NCBI GenBank assembly: GCA_964598695.1
Contig: CAZRDB010000036.1
Coordinates: 1 to 34,331, forward strand
Origin: CAZRDB01 sp964598695
GTDB taxonomy: Bacteria; Armatimonadota; Zipacnadia; UBA1398
Length of the DNA: 34,331 nucleotides
Reading direction: 5' to 3'
Part shown: positions 1 to 8,176 of the stretch, in pieces
Layout of the letters: every line of letters starts with the position of its first letter
Numbering within the stretch: the stretch's first letter is position 1
Position numbers and translations under genes: made by a program
Notes under the pieces: generated by a model
The model's input: the letters and a program-made list of their open reading frames with translations, nothing else
What the model was told of the DNA's origin: nothing
Databases searched by the model: none

Positions 1-458
1 GTGCCGAACAGAGCACTGCTAGGGTTCTCCACCGGGTCACGCTGGGCGGTCCACGACGTGCAACGCTCGGGTGGCCCGGACATCGTGGCCTCCACGCGGG
101 CGAGGCGCTCGCCATGGCGGACTACGGCTGGTACCAGATCCCGGACGTCCTCGCGCTCATACCATCGAGGGACATCGACGGCGGTTGGCCCCCACTCGCC
201 GCCCTGCATGAACAACAGCGCGATCGCCTCGAGAACGGTGGTCTTCCCGACCCCGTTCGCGCTGCCGATGACGTGCACGTCGGGGTCGTCCACGAGGACT
301 GGCGGTGGGAAGTCGAGGACCAACTCGCGGATGCGCCTGACGTTGTGCAGTTCGAGGCGTGAGATGCGGAACGCGGTGGCAGGGCCGGACTCAGGGGAGG
401 GCTGGGTCGGCCGAGTGCGCGACTGGCCCTTGGTTCGCGGGACTCTCTGAGCGGGCAT
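1..458 (-). CDS. AAA/SMC-type ATPase, N-terminal fragment (cut by window edge)
   Basis: The reading frame begins at ATG 458-456 after a GGGAGG Shine-Dalgarno six bases upstream and runs off the left edge, giving about 152 residues. Residues 1-30 are polar and probably disordered. Residues 33-50 (RISRLELHNVRRIRELVLDF) are the first strand of an ABC/SMC-like ATPase head. Residues 65-74 form a Walker A loop, GSANGVGKTT, followed by the helix VLEAIALLFMQ. This arrangement is typical of RecF/SMC-like and AAA_15/AAA_23 ATPases that respond to DNA or act in defence systems, but the visible part cannot decide the subfamily. The Walker B and signature motifs lie outside the window. It is transcribed in the same direction as the upstream HtrA-like gene, with a 74-base gap. 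The P-loop and start are secure; the specific function is unknown. Confidence 0.8.
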   Translation of the reverse strand, partial: MPAQRVPRTKGQSRTRPTQPSPESGPATAFRISRLELHNVRRIRELVLDFPPPVLVDDPDVHVIGSANGVGKTTVLEAIALLFMQGGEWGPTAVDVPRWYEREDVRDLVPAVVRHGERLARVEATMSGPPERCTSWTAQRDPVENPSSALFG

Positions 459-532
459 CCTGACCTCCCGTCCTGGCCTCCAGTCGACAGCACAGTAACA
501 GGAGACGTGCGCCTCCGCAACGCCCGCGAGCC

Positions 533-2023
533 CTATAGGTCCGCCATGTCGGGGTCGAAGCCCGCGGGGAAGCGGGCGTAGCGGTCGGGGGCACTCCCGA
601 GCGTCACGGAGATCGGTTGGCGCCTGCCCTCACGCACCACCTCGAGCGCAAGCTGCTCGCCCGGCTTCGCAGCCTTCAGGGCGCCGATGAGGCCCTGGAG
701 CGCCTCGGGCCCCTCGAGAGCGATCCCTCCCACGGCGAGCACGACGTCGCCCTCGCGCAGGCCGGCCGTCGCGGCGGGAGAGTGAGCCGCCACCGCGACG
801 AGGCTCACGCCCGCGCCTGCCGGGAGGCCGAGCTGGGCGCCGAGGGCCTCCGAGGTCGGGGCGGCCACGACGCCTAGCCACGCGGGGCCGCCGTCGCCCG
901 CGCCCTGGGGCGGAGGCTCGAGCCCGATCGCAAAGCTGCCGAGACGGACCTCGGCCGTGCGCTCGGCGCCGGCGCGGAGGTAGCGAATGCTGACCGAGCC
1001 ATCGGGCCGGGCCTGAACGGTCCGCAGGAGCGCGCCCCCGCTCTCGAGCCGCGCGCCATCGGCGGCGAGGAGCAGATCTCCCGCGGCAAGCCCCGCCGCC
1101 GCGGCCGGCCCCCCCTCGGCGACCCCGGTGACGACGGCTCCGCGGAACTGCCCGAGGCCGAGATGCGCGATGAGGTCCTGCGGGGTGGGCGCAAGGCTCA
1201 TGCCGATGCGGCCCCAGCGCACCTCGCCGGTTGCGAGGAGACCCTCAATGGCGTGTCGGGCCGTCGCGCCCTCGGCGCAGACGACCATTGGGTTGGCCAC
1301 GATCACCGGAGGCGCCTGCGTCCGCAACTCTGCGGGGAGGGCCTCCGGGAGGAGCAGGTTGTGGGCGAGCAGGCCCTTGCCATCGAGCGCGGCGTGGGTG
1401 GTACCGGGCGCGGGGACGGTGGAGATGAGGACGAACCCGGCAATCGCGCCGTCCTGACCGAAGACCGGGGCGCCGCTCATGCCGGGGTCGGCCTGGGCGC
1501 TCACCTCGAAGCCGGTGCCCATCGAGGGCATGCCCTCATCCATGATCGTCCGGTCGAGGCCGCTCACGCCCCCGGGGGAGACCTTCGCCGGGAAGCCGTA
1601 GGAGGTGCCCAGGAGCGTGATCTCCTCGCCCAGGACCGGGTCGCGCAGCCGAGCCAGGTCGAACGGCACGCCGACGGGCTCGCGGACCTCCAGGAGGGCG
1701 AGCCGAGAGAGCTTGTCGCCCGCGACGAGCAGGCACGGCAGTCGGCGGCCGTCCGCCAGCTCCACGATCAGCTCCGAGGCGCCCTGGACGACGTACGTGG
1801 ACGTGATGAGTCGCGAGGGGCTGACGAACAGGCCGGTGCCGACGAGGCGGGCTCGCGCGCCGGGCGCGGAGCCTTCCGGCGCGGGCGAGAGCGCGACGAC
1901 CGTCGCCACCGAGCCGGGCGCGGTCCGGGCGATCTCCGTCCAGTCCGCTCCGACCCGCGTCGCGGGCAGCAGCAGAGCCGCCAGCGCGAGGCCCATCAGT
2001 TGTCGGGCGCAGCGGTGTCTCAT
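533..2023 (-). CDS. Secreted HtrA/DegP-like protein with two PDZ domains, degenerate catalytic triad
   Basis: A 496-residue protein with an N-terminal signal peptide (residues 1-26, hydrophobic core LMGLALAALLLP), a trypsin-like fold (about 30-235) and two PDZ domains (about 270-365 and 380-475). The HtrA landmarks are clear, but two catalytic residues are replaced. The 'TNxHVV' His position reads TSTYVV (Tyr77), and the 'DLAVL' Asp position reads RLALL (Arg107). The serine motif survives as GMSGAP (Ser183). Known HtrA proteins use His-Asp-Ser for periplasmic protein quality control, so this copy is probably a non-catalytic, PDZ-based binding protein; that is inference. I chose ATG 2023 because the signal peptide begins there. 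An in-frame GTG at 2056 would add 11 residues, and the AAGGAGG lies 17 bases upstream of the ATG, which is long. The gene follows hisI by 139 bases and may be co-transcribed with the his operon. Confidence 0.85.
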   Translation of the reverse strand: MRHRCARQLMGLALAALLLPATRVGADWTEIARTAPGSVATVVALSPAPEGSAPGARARLVGTGLFVSPSRLITSTYVVQGASELIVELADGRRLPCLLVAGDKLSRLALLEVREPVGVPFDLARLRDPVLGEEITLLGTSYGFPAKVSPGGVSGLDRTIMDEGMPSMGTGFEVSAQADPGMSGAPVFGQDGAIAGFVLISTVPAPGTTHAALDGKGLLAHNLLLPEALPAELRTQAPPVIVANPMVVCAEGATARHAIEGLLATGEVRWGRIGMSLAPTPQDLIAHLGLGQFRGAVVTGVAEGGPAAAAGLAAGDLLLAADGARLESGGALLRTVQARPDGSVSIRYLRAGAERTAEVRLGSFAIGLEPPPQGAGDGGPAWLGVVAAPTSEALGAQLGLPAGAGVSLVAVAAHSPAATAGLREGDVVLAVGGIALEGPEALQGLIGALKAAKPGEQLALEVVREGRRQPISVTLGSAPDRYARFPAGFDPDMADL

Positions 2024-2162
2024 CGCGTGCCGGGGTCCGACCTCCTTCGGATACACCCGGAAAGACGCCGGACTCGGCGGGGATGGCTCACCGGATTCCG
2101 GGGCCGGAGGCTCCCTGCCGCCTCGCGACGGCTGGAGAGCGGCCCACGCGCATCGCGGGAGG

Positions 2163-2537
2163 CTAGTTCGGCTCGGCGATCGGCTCCTCGACGAGTACGA
2201 TGCCCTCGGTGGTCACGGTGCGAGCGAAGCACGAGCGGAAACCCTCGTGGCAGGCGGCGCCGGTCTGCACGACCTTCACGAGCAGGCAGTCGCGGTCGCA
2301 GTCGGTGCGTACCTCGCGGACAACCTGGATGTGGCCGCTGGTCTCGCCCTTGACCCAGTAGCTCTGGCGCGAGCGGCTGTAGAAGCAGGTGCGGCCGCTC
2401 TCGAGGGTGCGCCGGAGCGCCTCGGCGTTCATGTAGGCGACCATCAGGACCTGGTCGTTCTCGGCATCCTGCACGACGGCCGTGATGAGGCCCTTATCGT
2501 CGAACTTGAACTGCTGGGTGATCTCCTGCTCGGTCAT
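2163..2537 (-). CDS. hisI: Phosphoribosyl-AMP cyclohydrolase
   Basis: HisI opens the purine ring of phosphoribosyl-AMP, the third step of histidine synthesis, in the cytoplasm. The 124-residue protein shows the family core: the SRSRQSYWVKGETSGH block, then TDCDRDCLLVKV with the metal-binding DCDxD, then GAACHEGFRSCF with the zinc-binding cysteines. The length matches stand-alone HisI. There is no C-terminal HisE (phosphoribosyl-ATP pyrophosphatase) domain, so HisE must be encoded elsewhere. The start is ATG 2537 with AAAGG ten bases upstream. It lies 14 bases after hisF and is the last his gene of the cluster. Identification is firm. Confidence 0.97.
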   Translation of the reverse strand: MTEQEITQQFKFDDKGLITAVVQDAENDQVLMVAYMNAEALRRTLESGRTCFYSRSRQSYWVKGETSGHIQVVREVRTDCDRDCLLVKVVQTGAACHEGFRSCFARTVTTEGIVLVEEPIAEPN

Positions 2538-2551
2538 GCGGCTGTGGCCTT

Positions 2552-3307
2552 TCAGCGGACAGGGACCCCACGGTCCCGGAGGTACTGCTTCACCTGCTGG
2601 ATGCTGAAGGTGCGGAAGTGGAAGATCGAGGCGGCGAGGACGGCGGAGGCTCCTCCCTCGGTCAACGCCTCGACCATGTGCTCGAGCGTTCCCGCGCCCC
2701 CCGAGGCGATGACGGGGATCGAGACGGCGTCGGCAACGGCGCGGGTGATCTCGAGATCGTACCCCGCCAGCGTGCCGTCACGATCCATCACCGTGAGGAG
2801 GATCTCGCCCGCACCCAGGTCCTCGGCGCGGCGACACCAGTCACGCACGTCGACTCCGGTGGGGGTGCGGCCGCCGTGGGTGTGGACGTCCCACGAGCCG
2901 TCGGGCATGCGCTTGGGGTCCATCGCGACGACGATGCACTGGCTCCCGAAGCGCTTGGCGCCCTCGGAGATCAGCTCGGGGTTCTGCAGGGCCGAGGTGT
3001 TGATGCTGACCTTGTCGGCGCCGGCGTTGAGCATCAAGCGGATGCCCTCGACCGAGCGGATCCCGCCTCCCACGGTGAACGGGATGAAGATCGCCTCGGC
3101 CGTGCGGCGGACCACGTCGACCATCGTCTCTCGGTGGTCGGAGGAGGCGGTGATGTCCAGGAACACGAGTTCGTCGGCCTGCTCGCAGTCGTAGACCGTC
3201 GCCTGCTCGACGGGATCGCCCGCATCGCGCAGGTCGACGAAGTTGACCCCCTTGACGACACGGCCACGATCGACGTCCAGGCAGGGGATGATGCGCTTGG
3301 CGAGCAC
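2552..3307 (-). CDS. hisF: Imidazole glycerol phosphate synthase, cyclase subunit
   Basis: HisF is the (beta/alpha)8 cyclase half of IGP synthase. It uses ammonia from HisH to convert PRFAR into imidazole glycerol phosphate and AICAR. The 251-residue protein is full length. It begins LAKRIIPCLDVDRGRVVKG and carries the two catalytic aspartates at the standard positions, Asp11 (PCLDVD) and Asp130 (VAMDPK). The phosphate-binding glycine motifs are VGGGIRS and IASGGAG. The start is GTG 3307 with AGAGGA seven bases upstream. It is 12 bases downstream of hisA and 14 bases upstream of hisI. Confidence 0.98.
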   Translation of the reverse strand: MLAKRIIPCLDVDRGRVVKGVNFVDLRDAGDPVEQATVYDCEQADELVFLDITASSDHRETMVDVVRRTAEAIFIPFTVGGGIRSVEGIRLMLNAGADKVSINTSALQNPELISEGAKRFGSQCIVVAMDPKRMPDGSWDVHTHGGRTPTGVDVRDWCRRAEDLGAGEILLTVMDRDGTLAGYDLEITRAVADAVSIPVIASGGAGTLEHMVEALTEGGASAVLAASIFHFRTFSIQQVKQYLRDRGVPVR

Positions 3308-3319
3308 GTGCGGATCCTC

Positions 3320-4051
3320 TCAGTGGGCGGCGTGCGCGAGGCGGCAGGCCTCTGCCAGGTCGAGGGCGCCCTCGTAGAGCGCCCGGCCGATGATCAGGCC
3401 CTCGATCCGCGGCTCGCCGCAGGCGGCCACGCGCGCCACATCCTCGATCGAGGAGACGCCGCCGCTCACGATGATCGCGAGTTCGGCGGCCTGCGCGAGC
3501 GCGACGCTGGCCGCAAGGTTGGGCCCGGCGCCGATCCCGTCGCGGGCCACGTCGGTGTGGAGGGCGCAGCGGATCCCGGCCTCGCGGAAGCGCCGGCCGA
3601 CCTCCTCGACGGGCTCGCCCGTCTCGGTCCAGCCGCGGACGGCGATCTTCCCCTGGCGCGCGTCGAGGGCGCCGACGACGCGCTCGGCGCCGAACTCCTC
3701 GACCGCCGCGCGGGCGAGCGCGGGGTCCTGAACCGCGGCGGTGCCGAGCACGATGCGGGTCGCGCCGTGCTCGAGGTATCCCCGCGCGGTCTCGAGGCTG
3801 CGGATGCCCCCTCCCACCTGCACGGGTAGGCCCGAGTGGGCGCAGAGGCGGCCGATCAGCTCGGCGTGCCGGGGCTCGCCCGCGAAGGCGCCGTCGAGGT
3901 CGACCACGTGGAGCACATCGGCCCCGGCGGCGGCGTAGCGCGCGGCCAGCTCGAACGGGTCGGCGGCGTAGGTGGTCTTGCGCTCGGGGTCCCCTTGCGC
4001 GAGGCGCACGACGGCGCCGTCGCTCAGGTCAATGGACGGGACGATCAGCAT
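3320..4051 (-). CDS. hisA: ProFAR isomerase (HisA)
   Basis: HisA is a TIM-barrel isomerase that converts ProFAR to PRFAR. The 243-residue sequence begins MLIVPSIDLSDGAVVRLAQGD, with catalytic Asp8. The second catalytic aspartate is Asp130 in GALDARQG. Phosphate-binding motifs are VQVGGGIRS and IIVSGGVSS. The lysine of the usual 'DLKDGK' motif is replaced (LSDGA), which is tolerated in the family. The first 23 bases of hisA overlap the 3' end of hisH, consistent with translational coupling. The start is ATG 4051 with GAGG about ten bases upstream. A bifunctional PriA cannot be excluded, because no trpF is visible here. Confidence 0.95.
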   Translation of the reverse strand: MLIVPSIDLSDGAVVRLAQGDPERKTTYAADPFELAARYAAAGADVLHVVDLDGAFAGEPRHAELIGRLCAHSGLPVQVGGGIRSLETARGYLEHGATRIVLGTAAVQDPALARAAVEEFGAERVVGALDARQGKIAVRGWTETGEPVEEVGRRFREAGIRCALHTDVARDGIGAGPNLAASVALAQAAELAIIVSGGVSSIEDVARVAACGEPRIEGLIIGRALYEGALDLAEACRLAHAAH

Positions 4052-4688
4052 GGAGGATCGACCTCACGTAGTTCTCGAGGATGCGGAGCCCGACGCGCTG
4101 GCTCTTCTCCGGGTGGAACTGACAGCCGACGACGTTGCCGAAGGCGATCGATGAGCAGAAGCGCTCACCGTACTCGGTGCGCGTCGCCACGACCTGGGCG
4201 TCGGAGGGGTCCACGTAGTAGGAGTGGACGAAGTACACGTGTGCGCCGTCCTCGACACCCTCGAAGACGGGGTGGACCTTCTCGAACTCGATCTGGTTCC
4301 AGCCCATGTGGGGGACGGTGAGTTCGGACGCGAAGCGCCGGACCTTGCCGGCGACCAGCCCGAGGCCGGGAACGCCCGGCGACTCCTCGGACTCCTCGAA
4401 GAGGAGCTGGAGGCCGAGACAGATCCCGAGGAAGGGCCGGCGGCTCATGAAGGCCTCCTCGAGGACGCCGCAGAGGCCGGCGCGGCGCAGGTTCTCCGCG
4501 CCCTCGCCGAACGCGCCGACGCCGGGGAGCACCACGGCGGGAGCCGCCGCCACCACGGCCGGGTCGCTGGTCACCACGATCTCGGGACGGAGCGCGCCGA
4601 GCGGGGCACAGACGTGGGTGGCCGCGAGTTCAAGGGCCTTGCGTACGCTGGCGAGATTGCCGGCGCCGTAGTCGACGACCGCGATCAT
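4029..4688 (-). CDS. hisH: Imidazole glycerol phosphate synthase, glutaminase subunit
   Basis: HisH is a class I glutamine amidotransferase that hydrolyses glutamine and passes ammonia to HisF. The 219-residue protein begins MIAVVDYGAGNLASVRKAL. The nucleophile Cys90 is in FLGICLGLQLLFE. The His/Glu pair is His192 and Glu194 in CQFHPEKS, and the oxyanion-strand motif is LPGVGAFG. The frame is open far upstream, but ATG 4688 is right because the protein matches the family from its first residue and GAGGAGG lies eight bases upstream. It overlaps hisA by 23 bases and follows hisB by 22. Confidence 0.98.
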   Translation of the reverse strand: MIAVVDYGAGNLASVRKALELAATHVCAPLGALRPEIVVTSDPAVVAAAPAVVLPGVGAFGEGAENLRRAGLCGVLEEAFMSRRPFLGICLGLQLLFEESEESPGVPGLGLVAGKVRRFASELTVPHMGWNQIEFEKVHPVFEGVEDGAHVYFVHSYYVDPSDAQVVATRTEYGERFCSSIAFGNVVGCQFHPEKSQRVGLRILENYVRSILHADRPVH

Positions 4689-4710
4689 CGGAGCATCCTC
4701 CTCCCGAGCC

Positions 4711-5298
4711 TCAGAGCACGCCCTTGGTCGAGGGGACCCCGGTGACGCGCGGATCCCGTTGGGTGGCCGCGTCGAAGGCGCGGCCCAGCGCTTTGAAGGC
4801 CGCCTCGACGATGTGGTGCGCGTTCCGGCCGGCGAGCGACCGGACATGGACGTTGGCGAGCGCACCGTTCGCGAGCGCGCCGAGGAAGTCCGGAAGGGTC
4901 TCGGTGTCGAACCCGCCGATCCGGTCGACCGGCAGCGGGATCTCGCAGCCGAGCCAGGGGCGGCCCGAGAGATCGACGGCCGCGAGGACGAGCGCGTCGT
5001 CCATCGGGACGGTGGCGTCGCCGAACCGACGGATCCCCGCGCGATCGCCCAGAGCCTCGGCGAACGCCTGGCCGAGCACGATCCCGGTGTCTTCGACGGT
5101 GTGGTGGCAGTCGACGTGCAGGTCGCCATCGACCTGGATCGACAGATCGAACAAGCCGTGACGGGCGAACGAGGTGAGCATGTGGTCGAGGAAGCCGATC
5201 CCGGTATGGACCTCGGCGGCTCCGGATCCGTCCAGGTTGAGCGAAACCTCGATGGAGGTCTCGCGCGTCGTGCGACTCAAGCGAACGGCGCGGCTCAT
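4711..5298 (-). CDS. hisB: Imidazoleglycerol-phosphate dehydratase (monofunctional)
   Basis: HisB removes water from imidazole glycerol phosphate, the sixth step of histidine synthesis, using a di-manganese site. The 195-residue length is that of a monofunctional dehydratase without the phosphatase domain of enterobacterial HisB. The two metal-binding repeats are visible: DCHHTVEDTGIVLGQA and NAHHIVEAAFKALGRA. GFLDHML is also typical. An in-frame extension to 5358 would add 20 residues, but it runs across the TATAAT promoter, and the family N-terminus starts at MSRAV. ATG 5298 has GAGAGGAG about 11 bases upstream. This is the first gene of the hisBHAFI unit; hisG, hisD, hisC and hisE are not in the window. 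Confidence 0.97.
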   Translation of the reverse strand: MSRAVRLSRTTRETSIEVSLNLDGSGAAEVHTGIGFLDHMLTSFARHGLFDLSIQVDGDLHVDCHHTVEDTGIVLGQAFAEALGDRAGIRRFGDATVPMDDALVLAAVDLSGRPWLGCEIPLPVDRIGGFDTETLPDFLGALANGALANVHVRSLAGRNAHHIVEAAFKALGRAFDAATQRDPRVTGVPSTKGVL

Positions 5299-5329
5299 CG
5301 GTGGCGGGTCTCCTCTCGCCTGCGCCCCG

Positions 5330-5358
5330 ATTATAGCGGCCGGCCGCCGTTCGCGCAC
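5330..5358 (-). promoter_or_regulatory. Probable promoter of the hisBHAFI operon
   Basis: On the minus strand a perfect TATAAT box occupies 5335-5330, a rare AT-rich word in this GC-rich sequence. The -35 position at 17-base spacing (5358-5353) reads GTGCGC, which is a poor match. The predicted transcript would start about 25 bases before the hisB ATG at 5298, leaving room for the ribosome site but not for an attenuator leader. The -10 box is directly visible; its use is inferred. Confidence 0.55.
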
Positions 5359-5472
5359 CTTGCGCGCCTTGCGGAGGCACGCGGGGCAGGAGCAAGCGCC
5401 CCCGCGACGGAATCAGCTCCTGGCCGGAGGAGACGCTCGCCCCCGGCCGAGTGCCGAGAGGAGCGCCACGGT

Positions 5473-6066
5473 TTGCCGCGGTTCCACGAGATCGTCCTCG
5501 CCGTCGACGGCGAGTGCGCGCTGTGCGGGGGATGTTGCGCCGGTTGCGATCGGCTCTACCGGAAGGGTGGGCGCTGGCTCTGCCGCGACCACCCGGACTC
5601 CAAGCCCTCCCACTGCATGCTGTTCCCGATCGGCTACGCGGTCGAGCTGATCCCCCCGACCTGTGCGCTCACTCCGACTCGGACGATCGTCATCGACGAG
5701 ACGCTCCAGACGGGCCGGATGCGTGTCTCGGGCCGCGCCGGCCCGGCGCTGTTCCAGCCTGTCGGCCACGGTGACGGGGACGAGGAGCCGGAGGCCGAGA
5801 AGACCCTGTACACGCTGCAGGCGCAGCTCGAGAGCGAGCACGAGGAGGAGCTGTACGACCGGACGCCGGCCGAGCACCTCGCCCAGGCCGCGCGGCTCGT
5901 CGAGGAGCTGGCCCTACTCGAACACGCCGAGGGCGCGGAGGCCGACCGACCGCTCCCCTGGGAGGCGGCGGCGCGCTCCGCGGATCTCCTGCGGGCGCTG
6001 GTGACGGCGCTGAGCCTGTACGCGACCCGGCGCGACCTGATCCTCGGCGACCTGTATTCCGAGTAG
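5473..6066 (+). CDS. Cys-rich YkgJ-like putative metal-binding protein with acidic C-terminal half
   Basis: A 197-residue protein. The start is TTG 5473, with GAGAGGAG nine bases upstream; no in-frame ATG or GTG exists near the first conserved residues. The N-terminal third has eight cysteines: Cys15, 18, 21, 22 and 25 in CALCGGCCAGC, then Cys37, Cys48 and Cys64. This resembles the CxxCxxCC pattern of YkgJ-type zinc/iron-chelating proteins, whose biochemical role is mostly unknown. Residues about 100-150 are very acidic (DGDEEPEAEK, SEHEEELYD), and the C-terminus is helical. It is divergent from hisB, with a 174-base shared upstream region, and 25 bases ahead of the GT-C-like gene. Family assignment is moderate; function is not known. 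Confidence 0.72.
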   Translation: MPRFHEIVLAVDGECALCGGCCAGCDRLYRKGGRWLCRDHPDSKPSHCMLFPIGYAVELIPPTCALTPTRTIVIDETLQTGRMRVSGRAGPALFQPVGHGDGDEEPEAEKTLYTLQAQLESEHEEELYDRTPAEHLAQAARLVEELALLEHAEGAEADRPLPWEAAARSADLLRALVTALSLYATRRDLILGDLYSE

Positions 6067-6091
6067 CCGGCGGTAGGAGGGAGCGTGCCGC

Positions 6092-8176
6092 GTGGCGTCC
6101 GAGAGCTTCCTCCTCGCCGACCTGCGGCAGACGGCTCTGGCGGCCGGGCTGTTCCCGCTTGTGCTGCTCGCCCCGGGCTGGGTACTCGGCTGGGCCCTCA
6201 ACCTGCTCGACTTCCGCGAGCGGAGCACGGCCGGACGGGGGGCGCTCGCCGTCTGCTTCTCGGTCGGCGCGGCGCCCGTTGTCACGGACCTCGTCTCCCG
6301 CGCGTTCGGCCTTGGCGCGCTTCTGCCGCTGTACGCGCTCCTCACCGTCTGCTTCCTCCTGCTCCAGGTGGCCGCGATCCGGCGCGGTCGGACGGCCGGA
6401 CCTCGGCCCAGCCGGATCGTCCTCTGCGCCGTCGCCGTGTGGGTGGCCGTCGCGGCGCTGTCTCTGTGCGACCTGCAGATCGGCCGCACGCTCTACGTGA
6501 GCGTGACGGCGATCGACTACGTGAAGCACGTCGGCGTGACCGACGCGATCGTCCGTACCGGGGCTCCGCCCACCAACCCGTTCTACGGGCCCGGCCACCC
6601 GATCCCGCTGTACTACTACTACTACTGGCACCTGCTGTGCGCGACGGTCGAGGTGCTGAGCCGGGGCGCGGTGGGCGCCCGCGGGGCCGCGTTCGGGGGC
6701 ACGATCTGGGGGGGGCTGTGCTTCCTGTCCATGCTCGCGGTGGCGGTGTGGTTCGGGCGGGCACAGCCCCCCCGCCGACCGATGCAGCGGTACGGGCTCG
6801 CGCTGCTGCTGCTGGGTGTCACCGGGCTCGACCTGCTCGCGGTGGCGCCGGCGAACCTGCTCTCCGTGCTGTGGCACGCCGTGCCCGTGTACGAGTCGGG
6901 CGAGTCGTGGAACGAGCAGGTCACGGCTTGGAGCGCGATGCTTCTCTGGGTGCCACAGCACATCGCGGCGACGGTGGCCTGGGTCTCGGCGATGACCGTC
7001 TGCCGCCGGGTCCTCGACCGGGGCGGCCGGCGCGAGTGGGCGGCTGCGGCCTACCTCGCGCTGGCGGCGGCCTCGGCGATCGGGCTCTCGGTGTGGGTCT
7101 CGCTGGCGTTCGGCGTCTGCGTGACCCTGTGGCTCTTGGCGGTGTGGCTCCGGCCGGGGGGCCGGCTTCCGCTCGCGCCGATCGCGGGCCTTGCGGCGGC
7201 GGGGCTTCTCGTGGGGCCCTTCGCGCTGTGGCTCGCACATGCCAAGCTGCTCCCGGGGTCTGGCATCGCGCCGGACATCCGCCGCTTCCTCCCACTGGAG
7301 GAGATGTGTGACATCGGGGGCGTCGAAGGCCCCGCGCGCGCGGTGGTGAGCATGCTCGCCCTCCCCGTCAACTACGCGATGGAGTTCGGCTTCTTCGGCG
7401 CGGTCGGCGTACTCTACCTGCGGCGCCGGTTCGGCCGATGGCGTGACGCGAGCCCGGACGCCTGGTGGGAGCTGCTCTGCCTGCTCGGCTCGCTCGCCGT
7501 CGGCACGTTCCTCCGCTCGACCATCCGCTGCAACGATCTCGGCTGGCGCGGGCTGATCCCGGCCCAGCTCACCCTGCTTCTGTGGGCAGCCGAGTACGGG
7601 CCCGAGCTGCTCCGCCGGCCGGCCGAGGGTGACCCTCCCGCACCCCGCGCCCGAAGACGCGAGCGGGCGGTGCTGCTCACGATGCTCGTGCTCGGGGCGG
7701 CCTTCTCGGCCCTTGAGCCGGTCAACCTGCGCCTCCACCATGTCCTGCGCGAGCGGTACCCGCTCCCGCCGGTCGAGTTGCCCGGCGAGGCAACCTACGA
7801 GGCCCGTACGGTCTACGAGAGACTGCGGCGGGAGGCGCCCGTCGACGCGGTGGTACAGCACAACCCGCAACCGCAGGTCTACCGGCCCGACTTCTGGCCG
7901 GCGCTGTACGGGGGGCGGCAGATGGCGGCCTCGGGCGGGCTGCATGGCTCGATCTTCGGGATCCCGGAGAGCTACTACCGGCCGGTCGAGGACGAGCTGT
8001 CGGCGGTCTTCCGCACGGAGAGCTGGAGCGCGGCGGCGGGCGCCGCCCGCAAGCACGGCATCGACTACCTCGTGGTGCAGGACACCGACCCGAGCTGGAA
8101 GCTGCCGCGTGGGTGGGTTCGGACGAGGCAGCCGGACATCGAGACCGACCGTTTCCGGGTCTTCCGCGTGGAGTAG
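6092..8176 (+). CDS. Multi-pass membrane protein, GT-C glycosyltransferase-like
   Basis: A 694-residue integral membrane protein with at least ten hydrophobic helices between residues 10 and 560 and a soluble C-terminal domain (about 570-694). The first large outer loop contains DYVKH (residues 145-149), then PFYGPGHPIPL and five consecutive tyrosines (residues 174-178) followed by WHLL. Acidic residues in the first loop and tyrosine-rich motifs are typical of GT-C enzymes and related 'YYY' membrane proteins, which transfer sugars from lipid-phosphate donors. The C-terminal segment with DAVVQHNP and HGIDYLVVQD is also common in such proteins. The start is GTG 6092, with AGGAGGG 11 bases upstream. 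It is probably co-transcribed with the YkgJ-like gene. Donor and acceptor cannot be predicted. Confidence 0.75.
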   Translation: MASESFLLADLRQTALAAGLFPLVLLAPGWVLGWALNLLDFRERSTAGRGALAVCFSVGAAPVVTDLVSRAFGLGALLPLYALLTVCFLLLQVAAIRRGRTAGPRPSRIVLCAVAVWVAVAALSLCDLQIGRTLYVSVTAIDYVKHVGVTDAIVRTGAPPTNPFYGPGHPIPLYYYYYWHLLCATVEVLSRGAVGARGAAFGGTIWGGLCFLSMLAVAVWFGRAQPPRRPMQRYGLALLLLGVTGLDLLAVAPANLLSVLWHAVPVYESGESWNEQVTAWSAMLLWVPQHIAATVAWVSAMTVCRRVLDRGGRREWAAAAYLALAAASAIGLSVWVSLAFGVCVTLWLLAVWLRPGGRLPLAPIAGLAAAGLLVGPFALWLAHAKLLPGSGIAPDIRRFLPLEEMCDIGGVEGPARAVVSMLALPVNYAMEFGFFGAVGVLYLRRRFGRWRDASPDAWWELLCLLGSLAVGTFLRSTIRCNDLGWRGLIPAQLTLLLWAAEYGPELLRRPAEGDPPAPRARRRERAVLLTMLVLGAAFSALEPVNLRLHHVLRERYPLPPVELPGEATYEARTVYERLRREAPVDAVVQHNPQPQVYRPDFWPALYGGRQMAASGGLHGSIFGIPESYYRPVEDELSAVFRTESWSAAAGAARKHGIDYLVVQDTDPSWKLPRGWVRTRQPDIETDRFRVFRVE

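Noticed and set aside
2163..2537. HisI as a bifunctional HisIE protein
   Set aside because: The protein ends after the cyclohydrolase domain at a clear stop, and no HisE-like sequence follows in any frame.
6611..6625. TAC repeated five times as a microsatellite or regulatory repeat
   Set aside because: It is in frame and codes for the tyrosine run of a protein motif typical of the family, so it needs no separate explanation.
5690..8056. Long minus-strand frame opposite the GT-C-like gene
   Set aside because: Low-complexity, charge-repeat protein; the plus strand shows membrane helices and sensible starts.
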